The position numbers and the translations under genes are program-made. From positions 868,001-932,000 of the forward strand of contig OX291545.1 in the NCBI GenBank assembly GCA_946406115.1: DNA of 64,000 nucleotides. The letters run 5' to 3'. Source of the DNA: Apoda limacodes (lineage: Eukaryota; Arthropoda; Insecta; Lepidoptera; Limacodidae). Each line of letters begins with the position of its first letter. Positions within the stretch are counted from its first letter, which is position 1. The notes beneath the pieces were generated by a model, which was given only the letters and a program-made list of their open reading frames with translations, was not told the DNA's origin and did not search any database. Shown in pieces: positions 1 to 10,240 of this stretch.

Positions 1-381
1 CTACCTTCATGACACCTGCCATTCCCAGTCGCGCAAAAACTATAATTGCTGTCATTACCTCGCCTGGCACGCGCCTTTTCCTTCGCCTATTTTGTGTAAT
101 AAAATTACAAACGAGCAGAAAACCCACAGTATGTTACTGATTTGTTCAAGTACGTACAAACGTTACGCTACGTCTCTACGAGCACATCTATGTGTTTTTA
201 AATTTTACTTCAAGATAAAGATTTATTAAGCAACTTTGAATTTTATCATACATACTATATACATAACGTGGAAGAAGTTAAACTCCTAAAACATTTTAAA
301 ACTATTACAGATAAATATAATTTTATGTATAATTTCATTGTTTTTATCTCAAGACTTTATCTAAGGATAAAATATGGTTCT
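1..381. other. AT-rich DNA, no gene seen
   Basis: No open frame of useful length and no recognised repeat. The first 90 bases are somewhat richer in G+C than what follows. Nothing here shows a promoter or exon that I can defend. Confidence 0.5.
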
Positions 382-490
382 TCAAGAAAGAAGTGATTAA
401 ATATTGAAAAGGTCGGCAACTCGGTAGTATTGCCTCCTGTGCGGTAATGTTGCAAGCTTACGTAGGGTACGGTAACCAGTTCACAAACAA
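382..490 (+). repeat. old Jockey/CR1-like LINE 3' remnant
   Basis: The stretch around 385-480 follows the 3' end of the LINE at 1901-5372: an AAGAAAGAAGT-type run, then GGTCGGCAAC, then a TGTTGCAAG word, then GGTAACC. Spacing matches positions 5215-5305 of that element, with many substitutions and one insertion. It is a short, 5'-truncated and decayed copy. The family is seen in this window; its age is inferred from divergence. Confidence 0.55.
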
Positions 491-1900
491 AATCAATAGA
501 TACCGAGTGGTATGATGTTTATTTGGGCCTACAGATCCATGCCATCTTTGATATGCATTTTTGACGAGTCAGCCCACGCTTTCTACATTAAAAGCTTGAG
601 TATTTCTATGATGGCGATAGGATGTGTGCATAGACCTGCACCTCGTCCTATTCGTTTATATCGACAGTTCTGTTAGTTAAATGCATACTTGTCGCTTTCG
701 ATAACTGAACTCGGTCCTTTTTAGAACGTTTTATCATCGACCCGAGAGACGCTTTCTTTCGCTTCCACTTTTTACGGATTTATATTTTTTGTAACTTTTC
801 TTTTCACTAATACAGTACATACATTCGTACAAGTTACTTGACCACCACAGCATTCTTTCCAATATCCTTGTCTCGACATCCACTTTCAAACTACTTTTTT
901 CGCGATCTGCTTTCCTCATTCTGTCACTCAGTTTAACTTACTCTCGCTTCCAACATTTTTCTTAATCAATCATCAATTTATTTGTTTTTGTCAAAGCAAA
1001 CATAAATAAAATTATTTACGAAAAGTAGTATAGTTGTTACAAGTGGTTTTTATTTGAAACTAACTGAATCTGCGAACTTTGTTTCGCTTTAGCCCTGACT
1101 CTCTTCTCCCGCTTCTCTACTTTTGTCTCTATGCTGCTGCCCTGAATTTCACTCCGAAAGCAGGAACTGTTGCTAATTCATTTTTATTTATACAGATTAA
1201 TTATTCGACCATAGCGCCCGCTATCGGGTCTACCTATTAAAGTGTTGTACTAATTTAGAAACCTTCTCCGGCGTGTGCGTGTGCTCGATTAAATGAATTA
1301 CCCTTTGTGCGCGAGTCTGACTAGCACTGGACCGGTTTTTTCTTTAATACAAACCTTTTCCTGACAATTACGAACACAGAAAAAAAAAATCACCCAAATC
1401 AGTGGAGTTTTACAACACTTTTACAAAATCCTTGCAAAAAAGTTTGTCTAGTTAACTAGGCACATGCGCAAACACACCAACCATCTTACCACCAAGCACA
1501 CTCGACACTCGTACATTTCACCGATCTCGCGATAAAAGCTCACAAAGGAGCGAAACACTCTGCTAATGCGATAACGAAGCGATTTTATCGCCTCTCGGTG
1601 AAGACACAATAATTCGTTGGAAAGTCTCCGTACAACCTTTAGAATGCACAATAACGGAAAGCTGCTTTTAATCGGTTTGAATCACTATTTTATATATTTA
1701 ATATCCTATTACAGCATTCAGACAGCTAGACATATCGTAAGCTGTTGTATAAAAACTTTTACTTCCTATTTTTGCATGTGCATAGTTCATAGTTAAAGTT
1801 AGGACAAAGTTAAACTTGAATATTTCCTATAAATTCTTTAGTGTGGATGTAAAATATTTTACTAACAAAATATTTTTAATTCAAGCGCAGGGATTCCAAT
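491..1900. other. AT-rich DNA, no gene seen
   Basis: There is no convincing coding frame. A pyrimidine-rich tract lies at about 1080-1150 and short G+C-richer patches at 1200-1240 and 1440-1600, with no splice or promoter context I can support. The last nine bases (1892-1900) are the left candidate target-site duplication of the LINE that follows. Confidence 0.45.
1892..1900. repeat. candidate target-site duplication, left
   Basis: GATTCCAAT occurs here and again at 5373-5381, immediately outside the two ends proposed for the LINE at 1901-5372. A 9-bp duplication fits target-primed insertion of a Jockey-type element. By chance a 9-mer match near both ends is possible but unlikely. Confidence 0.5.
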
Positions 1901-1939
1901 TATTTTTACTGACACAAGTGAGGAGTGTTCAGAGAGGTC

Positions 1940-2025
1940 GGGCACTGCAAGTACTCGCTCGTATAAGCCACCCGAACAACTAAAGCAGGGCATAGCGAGT
2001 ACTTGCTCGAATGAGCGGCCCGAAC
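1940..2025 (+). repeat. two 38-base direct repeats in the LINE 5' region
   Basis: Units at 1940-1977 and 1988-2025, offset 48 bases, both begin GGGCA, carry an AGTACTYGCTCG core and end in CCCGAAC. They differ at several positions. They sit within 130 bases of the proposed 5' end of the element, where LINE promoters lie, so they may be promoter monomers. That role is inferred. Confidence 0.7.
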
Positions 2026-2670
2026 TGGGGAAGTACCTCCACCCTACAGAAAACCGCGGCCATAATAACACTAACATTGAGTAGTGTTGTGTTCCTGGCG
2101 GTAAGTAAGGTTGCCAGAGCTCTTTGAGGATTCGCTGCGCGGACAGCGGAGGACCGGCGGTGCTTGTTGCTGTCATGCTCGGCGTAGACGCGGCGTGCTG
2201 GTTCGGCGGTCAGGGAGACCTGATATAACGGGAGCCTCCGCCCTGGGAGGCTCATCCGCCAGCCTGTGTAAAGTATCTGAAGTGGTAGTCGTGCCCAAGA
2301 AGGAGACCGGAGTGGACTCGGCTACTACAACAGAGGGGGATCAGGGGCCCTTCCGCCCGCCGTGCCAGCAACCGTATCATCTGTGGCGAGCTTCGGCAGT
2401 CTTAGAACCGCACCTTTTGTCCTCTAAGCTGTCTGTGCAGTGAATCCTCATCCTTAGTCTTAGTAACTTTTTTTATATATTATGGCCATGAGAACGAAAA
2501 AGAAAAGAGTTTGTACAGCGGCTACTCCATCCACATAAAATGTGGATTTTTGCAACATCAGGGGTATTCACGCAAATCTTAACGCAGTCCACCACCATCT
2601 CGAAACTGCGCAGCCGACCATTCTTTTTCTAACGGAGACGCAGATATCCTGCCCGGCCGACACATCATAA

Positions 2671-3087
2671 CTTCACTATCCCGGCTACAAACTCGAACAC
2701 AATTTTATGAGTCGTGCCGGTGTATGTATGATCGTCCGGGAGGATATCTGCTGTCGCCGCCTTCATAGCCTTGAAGACAGGGACCTGTCGATATTGTGGG
2801 TGCGCGTAGATTACGGCGGCCACACTCGTATCTATGCGTGCCTATACAGGTCTCATAGCGGTGACACGGACGTATCTCGATTCTTCACGCACCTCGATTT
2901 GACGACTGACAAAGTTCTAGAGCAATATCCCACAGCAGAACTAGTTATTTTGGGAGACTTTAACGCCCACCATCGCGAGTGGCTCAGTTCTCGAACCAAT
3001 AACTATGCTGGGATATCTGCTCATGAATTTGCCCTGTATATGGATTCTCTCAGCTGGTACTTTCTCCAACGAGAATACCAGATATAG
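2671..3087 (+). pseudogene. LINE endonuclease segment (open part)
   Basis: Open frame between the TAA at 2668 and a TAG at 3085-3087. It covers the middle of an exonuclease-endonuclease-phosphatase domain, with AGVCMIVRED, a LWVRVDY strand and the conserved GDFNAH loop. Acidic and asparagine residues of that loop, which bind metal and the scissile phosphate in the family, are present. The C-terminal catalytic histidine motif is not, so the domain could not cut DNA. The first in-frame ATG (2707) lies inside the domain and is not a real start. Confidence 0.85.
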
Positions 3088-3825
3088 AGGAACTAATTGG
3101 CGTCGTGTGTGGCACTATAAGTCGGCAGACTGGGATGGGTTGCGAGAATTTTACGCATCGTTCCCGTGGAGGCAGATCTGCTTTAACTCAGAAGATCCTG
3201 ACGTCTGCGCAGCCGCAGTCACTGAGACAATCCTTGCTGGTATGGAATGCTATATTCCTAACCCGCGAGTAGCTGCCGGCGTCAAAAAACGACCGTAGTT
3301 TAATAAGTCTTGCAGAAAAGCTAAAATTCTTAAGCAAAATGCATATGAGGCTTGGACCACGGTTCGTTATAATAAGGATCCGAATATTTCTGAGTTAAAA
3401 CGCAAATTAAATGCTGCCTCGAGGTTCAGTAAGAAAGCAACTGCCAGAGCAAAATTCCAATTCATCGGCAAAATAGGTGGGCGACTTGCGAGCTATCCTT
3501 CTGGGAGTCGTGCTTTCTGGTCGCTTGCGAAAGCTGCCGAAGGGAACTTTTGCCAGTCGTCGTTACCACCACTGCGAAAGATCGATGGTGACTTGGCCTA
3601 TAGTGCTAAAGAGAAAGCCGATCTACTGGGAGTCTCTTTGCCTCGAACTCGAACATTATCGATGAACGCGCTGTACCACCTACTATACCGTGGTGCGGTA
3701 AGACCATGCCGGAAATCTCCATAACACAGCGGGAGGTCAGGCGGGCGTTGCTTTCTCTAGACGTTCATAAGTCGAGTGGGCCAGACGGTATACCAGCAGT
3801 GGTGCTTAAGCAGTGTGCTCCTTAG

Positions 3826-5301
3826 TTATGTCCTGTACTCACGCGCCTCTTCGCGCTTTCCTACCACACTAGGCAATTTCCGTCTTCATGGAAGACTGCG
3901 AATGTGCACCCGGTGCCTAAAAAGGGCGATAGATCAGATCCATCGAATTACAGGCCTATCGCTATTACCTCTCTTCTCTCTAAGGTGATGGAGCGTGTGA
4001 TCAACACACAGCTTCTAAGATACCTAGAAGTACACGATCTGGTCAGTGACCGTCAATATGGCTTTCGCCACGGTCGCTCGACTGGTGACCTTCTAGTGTA
4101 TCTCACACACCGATGGGCACTAGCCATTGAGAGTCAGGGGGAGGCATTGGCATGTAGCCTGGACATAGCGAAGGCGTTCGATCGGGTCTGGCACCGCGGT
4201 CTTCTATCGAAGTTGCCATCTTACGGAGTGCCCGAGGGTTTGTGCAAATGGGTGGCTAGCTTTTTGTCCGGCAGACGCATACGAACCGTAGTTGACGGTA
4301 GTTGCTCTGATAGCATGGACATTAATGCTGGTGTCCCGCAAGGCTCTGTGCTGTGTCCTACGCTGTTTCTACTGCATATCAATGACATGTTGGACATCAA
4401 CAACATACATTGCTATGCAGATGACAGTACTGGAGACGCTTTTTACACGGGTCGTGCAAACATCCCTCGTTCCGTTGTGGAGGAAACCCGCGGAGAACTT
4501 GTGTCTCAAATCGAGACCACACTGTCCCAGGTCTCTGACTGGGGACGGGTAAACTTGGTCCGATTCAACCCTACAAAGACACAAGTGACCGCTAAGAAAA
4601 CTCCATTCACTGTAGTCCCACAATTCCAGAACACTCCCCTCTCCATCTTCGAGAGCATTGGGATCCTAGGTGTCGACATCTCCAGCGATGTTCAGTTCCG
4701 AGATCATTTACAAGATAAAGTGAAGCTGGCGTCCAAAAAACTTGGTGTACTCAACAGAGCGAAGCAGTACTTCACGTCGGGGCAAAGGTTGTTACTTTAC
4801 AAGTCGCAAGTTCGGCCCCATATGGATTACTGCTTCCATCTCTGGGCAGGTGCACCCGGATACCAGCTTGGCCCTTTTGACTCGGTTCAACGACGTGCTG
4901 TGAGAATTGTCGACGATTCCAAACTCACTTGCGGTATCGAGCCCTTAAGTCTGAGGAGAGACTTTGCCTCACTGTGTGTGTTCTACCGCTTGTACAATGG
5001 GTTGTGTTCTGAGGAATTGTTCGAAATGATGCCCACGGCTACTTTCTACCATCGCACCGCTCGCCATCGGCAGGGAATTCATTCTCACACTTTAGAACCT
5101 AAATGGTCGCGTACAGTGCGGTTTCAGAGAAACTTCCTACCGCGAACGCTTAAGTTGTGGAATGAGCTCCCTGCCAAGGTTTTCTGCAAGGACTACAGTA
5201 TGGAGTTCTGCAAGAAGAAGAAAGAAGTTATTAGATTTCTGAAGGGTCGGCAACGCGCAAGTGATACCCCTGGTGTTGCAAGTGTCCATAGGCGACGGTG
5301 A
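3826..5301 (+). pseudogene. LINE reverse transcriptase segment, 491 codons open
   Basis: The longest open stretch in the window. It would copy the element RNA into DNA at a nicked target. Motifs in order: NYRPI (3946-3960), QYGFRHGRST (about 4054-4083), DIAKAFDRVWH with the first catalytic aspartate (from 4162), GVPQGSVL (from 4330) and YADD with the two catalytic aspartates (4414-4425). The thumb and C-terminal part end in a LWNELPAKVF motif (from about 5155), then KGRQRASDTPGVASVHRRR and TGA. Key catalytic residues are all present. Upstream, SSGPDGIPA (3772-3798) is in the same frame beyond the TAG at 3823. The segment has no proper start codon of its own and no intact endonuclease, so I call it a pseudogene fragment. 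Codons are clearly richer in G+C than the flanks. Confidence 0.92.
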
Positions 5302-5372
5302 CCGCTTACCATCAGGCGGACCGTAAGCTTGTTTGTCACCTTAGTGGTATAAAAAAAAAGGAAGAGAAAAAA

Positions 5373-5381
5373 GATTCCAAT
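5373..5381. repeat. candidate target-site duplication, right
   Basis: Second copy of GATTCCAAT, directly after the A-rich tail of the LINE. It pairs with 1892-1900. Confidence 0.5.
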
Positions 5382-6514
5382 GAGGAAGAAAATACGCACT
5401 CGGAAAATTAATAGAAAAATATTGAAACGTGGCGTGCCAGTAAGAAAGCTTTAAAGTGTAATGTACGTGTATAATCAAGCATACCTATAATTTGGTATCA
5501 AATTTTAGGAAACTTTTCGAAGAAGATAAGCAGACCAAATTTAATGTAGGTAGGTGCATACATAATACTTGCTTAAAAGTACTAACATTAAACCAAACCA
5601 TATAAAACGAAACGCGCATACATAAAAAACAAACAATAAATAATGATATAAAAATTCAATTCGAAATATTTCGAAAAGAAATATCCACGACAAAATAAAC
5701 AACAATCGATCAGCAAACAATTCGAACAAACTCCGATCTTGACACAACCAAACAACAATATTTGCTCGTTATCAAACAGTTACGAATGCAGATTAAATAT
5801 TTAAATATATTATTGAGCAAACGCTAGCAAAAAATCGCTTTTAACGGTCAAACAAAACCGGTTACACAGAATCAGTAATACAAAGTTCGTTTTTAACGAG
5901 CAACGCCTATTATTAAATCGACTTGTAAAAAAGATAAAGTCGATACCAGCACGAGTATCAGGTTCTTCGTAACAGGTCTGGGAGAAGCGCGTATGTGGAG
6001 CGCGGCGCTCGGAATCGTAAATTATCTCATAAATGTGAAATAGAAAAGTCGGTTAGACAGAATGCCGTGACATCGATACGGATGAAAGCAAATTGAATTT
6101 AAATCGAAATGAAACAGCTGTGATAACTTTACACTGACCTAATCAAAATATCAAACGAATCGTTTAGATTAAATTATTTAATGAATGAAGATATTTTCAT
6201 TTCGGCCATGCAAATCGTTTTATCCAATTCTTTTAAAAGCTTCTATAGCATAATCTGAATTATATCTCTTTGTGTAGTACCGCCATTTAATTTGCCTACT
6301 TATATTTTGGACACCAGTCATACTAAACCAGCATAATAATACAAAATCTCTAATTATTGGCCTCCTTAATAGGCTCTTGGTCGCTCAGCGTGCTATATAT
6401 GTAGAAATCTATCGTAGGCGTTTCTTTGCGCGATAAAACCCGCGGTACGAAAAAAAATTACCGAAGAACTAACTTCACCGACATAGCCTGTAAATATTTA
6501 TCACACACATCATA
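5382..6514. other. AT-rich DNA, no gene seen
   Basis: I see no coding frame and no recognised repeat. A short CpG-richer patch lies at about 5940-6020. Runs of A and T dominate the rest. Confidence 0.45.
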
Positions 6515-6910
6515 CGCGGGAGCAGCAGGTCAGATCACAGCTCAAGTACTTGAACTGGAACCTAACTTGAACGAGAGGTGTTTAAATGGTTTTGTTCGCG
6601 AAGCAGCGAGTCCAATGTTTTTGCGGCTCCTCGGCTTTGTCTGCACCTCTACGGCTATTACAACTTATTCATTATTTTTTTATTATTGTTTTTTCTACGA
6701 ACCTAAAAAATGAGTGTCATGTCACTGACATATGTTGTAAAAATGGGTAACTCACGAAATATGCGTGAGCTGCAGGTCAGATCACATCTCAGGTAGTTGA
6801 AATGGAGCCTAACTTGAACGAGAGGTGTTTCAGTGGTTCGGCTTACGAACCAGCGAGTCTAATGTTTTCGCAACTCGTCGGCTTTATATTAACTTATTTA
6901 TTGTTATTAA
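6515..6910 (+). repeat. imperfect direct repeat pair, offset about 247 bases
   Basis: Units at about 6515-6690 and 6762-6910 share CAGGTCAGATCACA, then a stretch ending CTAACTTGAACGAGAGGTGT, then CAGCGAGTC and TCGGCTTT in the same order. Differences are scattered substitutions and small gaps. This looks like an old tandem duplication or two neighbouring copies of an unnamed repeat. I recognise no protein in it. Confidence 0.75.
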
Positions 6911-7556
6911 ATTATCTGGGAAACACCCTTCTCTGCGGTAAATGGGGTTCTCCTTGAGTGTTGCTGATTACGAATACGATGAGAAAATTCTATAATAAGC
7001 TCTAGATTTTCATTTACTCCCCTATACGGGTGTAAATTGCACCCATTTTTTATCTCCATAAGTATTCATTGAAATGGCTTGAAATCGGTGTTAGGGCCAT
7101 GTAGGCGTTTGCCGGAAAATCCCCATGCCATTTTGTATTTGTTATTAAATGAAGCGAATGCAAAAGGTTTCATTTAATTTGGTATTATCGGTCAACTGTC
7201 GTTATGGCCTTTTTTGCATTCATTCTTTACTCTACTTTTATGAAATACCTAAACGTTAAAAATCCTTAAAAAAACTAGAAATAAGCTTAAACTAATAAAC
7301 TAGAATGTAAAACTAAAATAAAAACGGGTTGCACTCCGGGAGTGCCGGCAGAAGTGAAAACATACTCGCTATTTACTTCCCATCACTTCTTATCCATATT
7401 TATTTATTAAAAATAATAACTTTTGTTTATTTACTTTTTTGACGTTGTATATTTGACAGCTCAATCTGTCATAGAATTAAAATCCCATATCCAACCTCCC
7501 TGTACTACTCATAATCGCCATATACTAAAAATAAAAACTAACCTAATGTAAATAAA
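6911..7556. other. AT-rich DNA with one possible dispersed repeat
   Basis: No gene. The stretch from about 7320 (GGGTTGCACTCCGGGAGTGC) resembles a dispersed lepidopteran repeat I have seen in other loci, but no second copy lies in this window to prove it. The neighbouring inverted repeat at 7557-7613 may belong to the same element. Confidence 0.35.
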
Positions 7557-7621
7557 GGTCACGTGTCCTAACGCGAGTGACATCTTACGAATTTTCGATC
7601 AGGACACGTGACCTGACGCGA
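7557..7621. repeat. 13-bp inverted repeat carrying two CACGTG boxes
   Basis: GGTCACGTGTCCT (7557-7569) and its exact reverse complement (7601-7613) are separated by 31 bases. Each contains the palindromic E-box CACGTG and each is followed by ACGCGAG (7571-7577 and 7615-7621). CACGTG is bound by bHLH factors such as USF, Myc/Max and CLOCK/CYCLE. No gene start is visible nearby, so the site may equally be part of a repeat. Confidence 0.55.
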
Positions 7622-8079
7622 GTTTAACAGTTTTTACCCATCACAAAAAAGTGCACAGCGCCGCTAAAGAAATTTTCACTTCAAAAATTTTAACAAAAGC
7701 TTTTATATAATAATAACAACCCTTACATGGTAAAGGTAAGTAGGTATAAACCAGAAATCGGAACACAGTACGAGGAAGTATTTGTGGTATTGGTAACCAA
7801 ACGATCTGCAATCGAGCAGGGAGCTGCTGTGGCCGACACCGTCACGTACACCTGGCCGCAGACTGACCACGGACAGAACACTGGGCGTCATCTTTCTGAT
7901 TCTGCGAGTCATTATTATTGCATAAATATCATATTTATAACATGATGCCTACCCTTATTATTAATATGTTAGAATTTACGTTCACTATAAATTAAGATTA
8001 CTTACATAAATAAGTTCTCAGGGGGTAAGTGAATTGTTTAATTCCAATGGAGATGAAATAAAGATCTTAAACCAGGGCC

Positions 8080-8241
8080 TCGATTACGTAAGTTGTTGCT
8101 AACAATTCTTGATAGCAATAATATTTACATTGCGGTTTCGCGACAATCGATGAATTTCATACGTAATTTCAAATGCGCAATGCATATCTTATTTCTATGG
8201 ATTTCAAATGAGAATTGTTAGCAACAACTTTACGTAATCGA
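8080..8241. mobile_element. 162-bp hairpin MITE
   Basis: The ends are inverted repeats of about 31 bases. The left end begins TCGATTACGTAAGTTGTTGC and runs to 8109; the right end is its reverse complement from 8211 to 8241, with one extra base. No coding frame lies inside. Short length, paired ends and no protein fit a non-autonomous DNA transposon moved by a transposase from elsewhere. I could not find a clean target-site duplication, so the superfamily stays open. Confidence 0.85.
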
Positions 8242-8280
8242 CACACGGATAAACATGTTCATTGACTAACAAATGAACAT

Positions 8281-8561
8281 CTCACAACTCACACCTTAGA
8301 ACCTAGATGGTCACCGCGTACAGTGCGGTTTCAGAGAAACTTCCTCCTGCGAACGCTAACGTTGTGGAATAAGCTCCCTGCTAAGGTTTTCTCTAAGGAT
8401 AAAGAGAATAAGCACTACAGTATGAGGTATATTAAGGAAAAAATAAGAAAAAAAAAAGCGCGAGTAATGATCCTGGTATTGCAAGCGTGCATAGGCTGCG
8501 GTGACCGCTTAACAGCATACGGGCCGTTAGCTTGTTTGCCACCTTAGTGGTATTAAATAAA
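8281..8561 (+). mobile_element. 5'-truncated Jockey/CR1-like LINE copy
   Basis: This matches the end of the LINE at 1901-5372 from about position 5090 onward: CTCACACCTTAGAACC, a shared RFQRNFL..LWNKLPAKVF frame (8323-8400), then the GACCGCTTA region and CCACCTTAGTGGTAT. A short A-rich tail follows. It carries an insertion of about 12 bases after the KVF motif and a C-terminal frame different from the longer copy. The 5' truncation is the usual result of incomplete reverse transcription. Confidence 0.88.
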
Positions 8562-8626
8562 ATCACGATCACCTGAGAGTGTAGGTAGACGTATTGTTAT
8601 CGTAAAAATAAACACAGGTGATAAAC

Positions 8627-9030
8627 AATTTTTTTTTTTTTTTTTTCTGAAATGACATTGCAGTTGGCTGTTGCAGCCATTACTGCTTCACCGGACTTTA
8701 TTTGGGCGAGTCTCTGAAGGAGCCTCAGCCCGTATAGCGCCCAACGCTCAAGGGCTTGGGTTGTCGCTCTCGGGGGCGTCCCTTCGACCGGCGTGAGTCT
8801 CGAACCCGAAGGTGAGTCACCGCCAGGAGGGGAATTCCGCTTTACTCGGGTGCGGTTGCGATTGAGTGGGGGCGAGAAGCGCCCCGGCACTCTTTGATAC
8901 CTCGTGTATCCGTTTGGGCGCCGGCGAACCCGGGGACGTCAGCGTCGTGTCTGGAGGGAGGCCCTATTGGGGGAGGTCGTTGAGACTAATCTCGCTATCC
9001 GGATAGCGAGATCGTCATCTTGGGCCGTTA
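8627..9030 (-). mobile_element. GC-rich retroelement 3' end, minus strand
   Basis: A run of T at about 8629-8646 is a poly(A) tail read on the minus strand. Upstream of it on that strand is about 380 bases of strongly GC-rich DNA, in sharp contrast with the flanks. The part at 8653-8826 recurs at 23451-23642 with small gaps, same orientation. On the minus strand an open frame runs 8890-8597 (TPPRATTQALERWALYG and following). I recognise this as a dispersed lepidopteran repeat and think it is the end of a non-LTR element, but cannot name the family. Confidence 0.7.
8989..9012. repeat. perfect 24-bp palindrome
   Basis: ATCTCGCTATCC is followed directly by its reverse complement with no spacer. 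It lies inside the GC-rich retroelement segment. It could be a dimer-binding site or a short duplication in inverted orientation. No function is shown. Confidence 0.9.
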
Positions 9031-9054
9031 GTACATGCCGAGGCCGCCAAACTA

Positions 9055-10002
9055 TAGTTTTACGACCATGCCGAGGTCGATCTGGGGGAAGGTACTTTGT
9101 GGATTGCACAATTATTCGATTCGGGTGGTCTACAATAGGCATAATTTCGAACATTCCTCCATTGTCTATAGATTATTTCAGCTTTTACCGAGATATCTGA
9201 GTTCGAGCTTTCTAGATTTGAAACAGAAGACATTTGGTTAAAGAAAAATAGGTTCCTAATCCAGTATCTCGTTTATGCTGATAGCTAGGTGATCCGCGTA
9301 ATGACAGTTGGAAATGACAAGCAATATTAAAAAATAACAATAGGAAAAAGGAAATAAATAAAAACAAATGTAGGCTTTTCATCTTGTAGACTACAGGCCT
9401 TATAGACTAATTAAGTGGAAGAAGTGTGCAAGGATCGTAGCATGTGGAAGTCCATAACTGACAACTGTCTGAAAAACAAGCGTGATGTTAAGTTTGCCAA
9501 TAGAACGTTACTTGAGCCTAGTTGACCCGCCCTCCCGTGACCGAGCCTGATTCTTTTATACTTACCTATTCGTGTTTCAAATTAAACATGTACGTTAAAG
9601 TAACATTAACATTATTGGCAAATGCTAGTACTGCAATTACGAAGTAATACTCAGCACAGTAACACACACAAGCCTTTCCAGAAAGCTAATAAAGCAGGAA
9701 TAGCTGCGGGCACCGTTACATTACAGCCAATCTTCAGTCGCGGCCCTGACTTAAGGCTCGATTACACTTTGTTAAGTTGACAATGCAGGTGATGAGACGT
9801 GGTATATGCTGAGTAAAATCAGCATGTCAACGGACACGCTAATACGTAATTTCGATTGAAGTAAGTAAAGATGTCAAGTTAATACTTAGCTAAAGGTGAC
9901 ATTCACTATATTGTTGAACTGAACTTTAAGGATAATTTTCGTACTGGTATCTTTTATTTACCAAAAATATATCTTATCGTAATGTATGCAAATTCCATAC
10001 TT
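9055..10002. other. no gene seen
   Basis: Mixed-composition DNA that becomes AT-rich after 9200. Two similar words CATGCCGAGGYCG occur at about 9035 and 9068. No recognised exon or repeat beyond that. Confidence 0.4.
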
Positions 10003-10240
10003 ATATTATAAATGCGAAAGTAACTTTGTCTGTCTGTCTGTTACGTCTTCCACCTTTCAACCGCTGTAATGATTATGATGATATGGCACGGAGATAGTTG
10101 GAGTCCCGGGGAGGACATAGACTTCTTGAAAACATCAAGTGTGAGGCGGTTTTTTCTTTATAATTCAGGAGTTGCCGTGGTAATCATACACCGATAACCG
10201 AATTTTGGGCGGATGGAACCGCAGTCAACAGCTAGTTGAA
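10003..10240 (-). repeat. CATTTATAATATTA-family retroposon, minus strand
   Basis: Read on the minus strand it ends in CTTTCGCATTTATAATATA, preceded by a CAGACAGACAGACAAAG run. It starts near 10235 with CAACTAGCTGTTGACTGCGG and has an ATTCGGTTATCGGTG block. The same blocks in the same order occur at 35439-36553, 43082-43372, 53495-53735 and 62466-63212. The family has no coding frame here and is non-autonomous or truncated. Confidence 0.8.

Larger units (their letters stand above)
2539..5301 (+). pseudogene. broken ORF2: endonuclease plus reverse transcriptase
   Basis: This is a single ancestral polyprotein reading frame now split over frames. Frame 1 runs from 2539 and carries endonuclease motifs: FCNIRGIH (2548-2571), LFLTETQ (2623-2643) and GDFNAHHREW (2953-2982). 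A TAA interrupts it at 2668-2670. Near 3050-3100 the frame shifts to frame 2. The usual endonuclease C-terminal block with the SDH motif is absent, so sequence is deleted here: only about 40 codons separate GDFNAHHREW from RRVWHYKSADWDG (3101-3139). A TAG follows at 3296-3298, where the motif suggests a lost tryptophan codon. Frame 2 continues through YPSGSRAFWSLAK (about 3491-3532) to about 3640. Frame 1 resumes near 3655 and runs to 5301 with one TAG at 3823-3825. At least three nonsense codons, two frame changes and one deletion make it non-functional. Confidence 0.9.
1901..5372 (+). mobile_element. near full-length non-LTR retrotransposon (Jockey/CR1-like)
   Basis: This is a LINE that copied itself through an RNA made from an internal promoter, nicking DNA with an apurinic-type endonuclease and priming cDNA at the nick. 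In order it holds a GC-rich 5' region with two 38-base direct repeats (1940-2025), a leader to about 2538, a broken ORF2 (2539-5301), a short 3' UTR with ACCGCTTACCATCAGGCGG (5302-5320) and an A-rich tail (about 5350-5372). It is bounded by a 9-bp direct repeat. No separate ORF1 is visible; the open frame at 2111-2443 has no recognisable gag or zinc-knuckle motif. Total length is about 3.5 kb, short for a two-ORF element. It contrasts with its AT-rich surroundings in base composition. The reverse transcriptase sequence places it in the Jockey superfamily; whether it is Jockey or CR1 clade needs a tree. It is dead as it stands because of stops, frameshifts and an internal deletion. Confidence 0.88.

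Noticed and set aside
2111..2443. ORF1 of the LINE
   Set aside because: The frame is short, Arg-rich and has no zinc-knuckle or RNA-binding motif. It is better read as 5' leader.
8904..9241. Overlapping plus-strand frames of 68-98 codons
   Set aside because: They lie across the GC-rich retroelement segment and its flank and show no motif; the poly(A) tail shows the element is on the minus strand.
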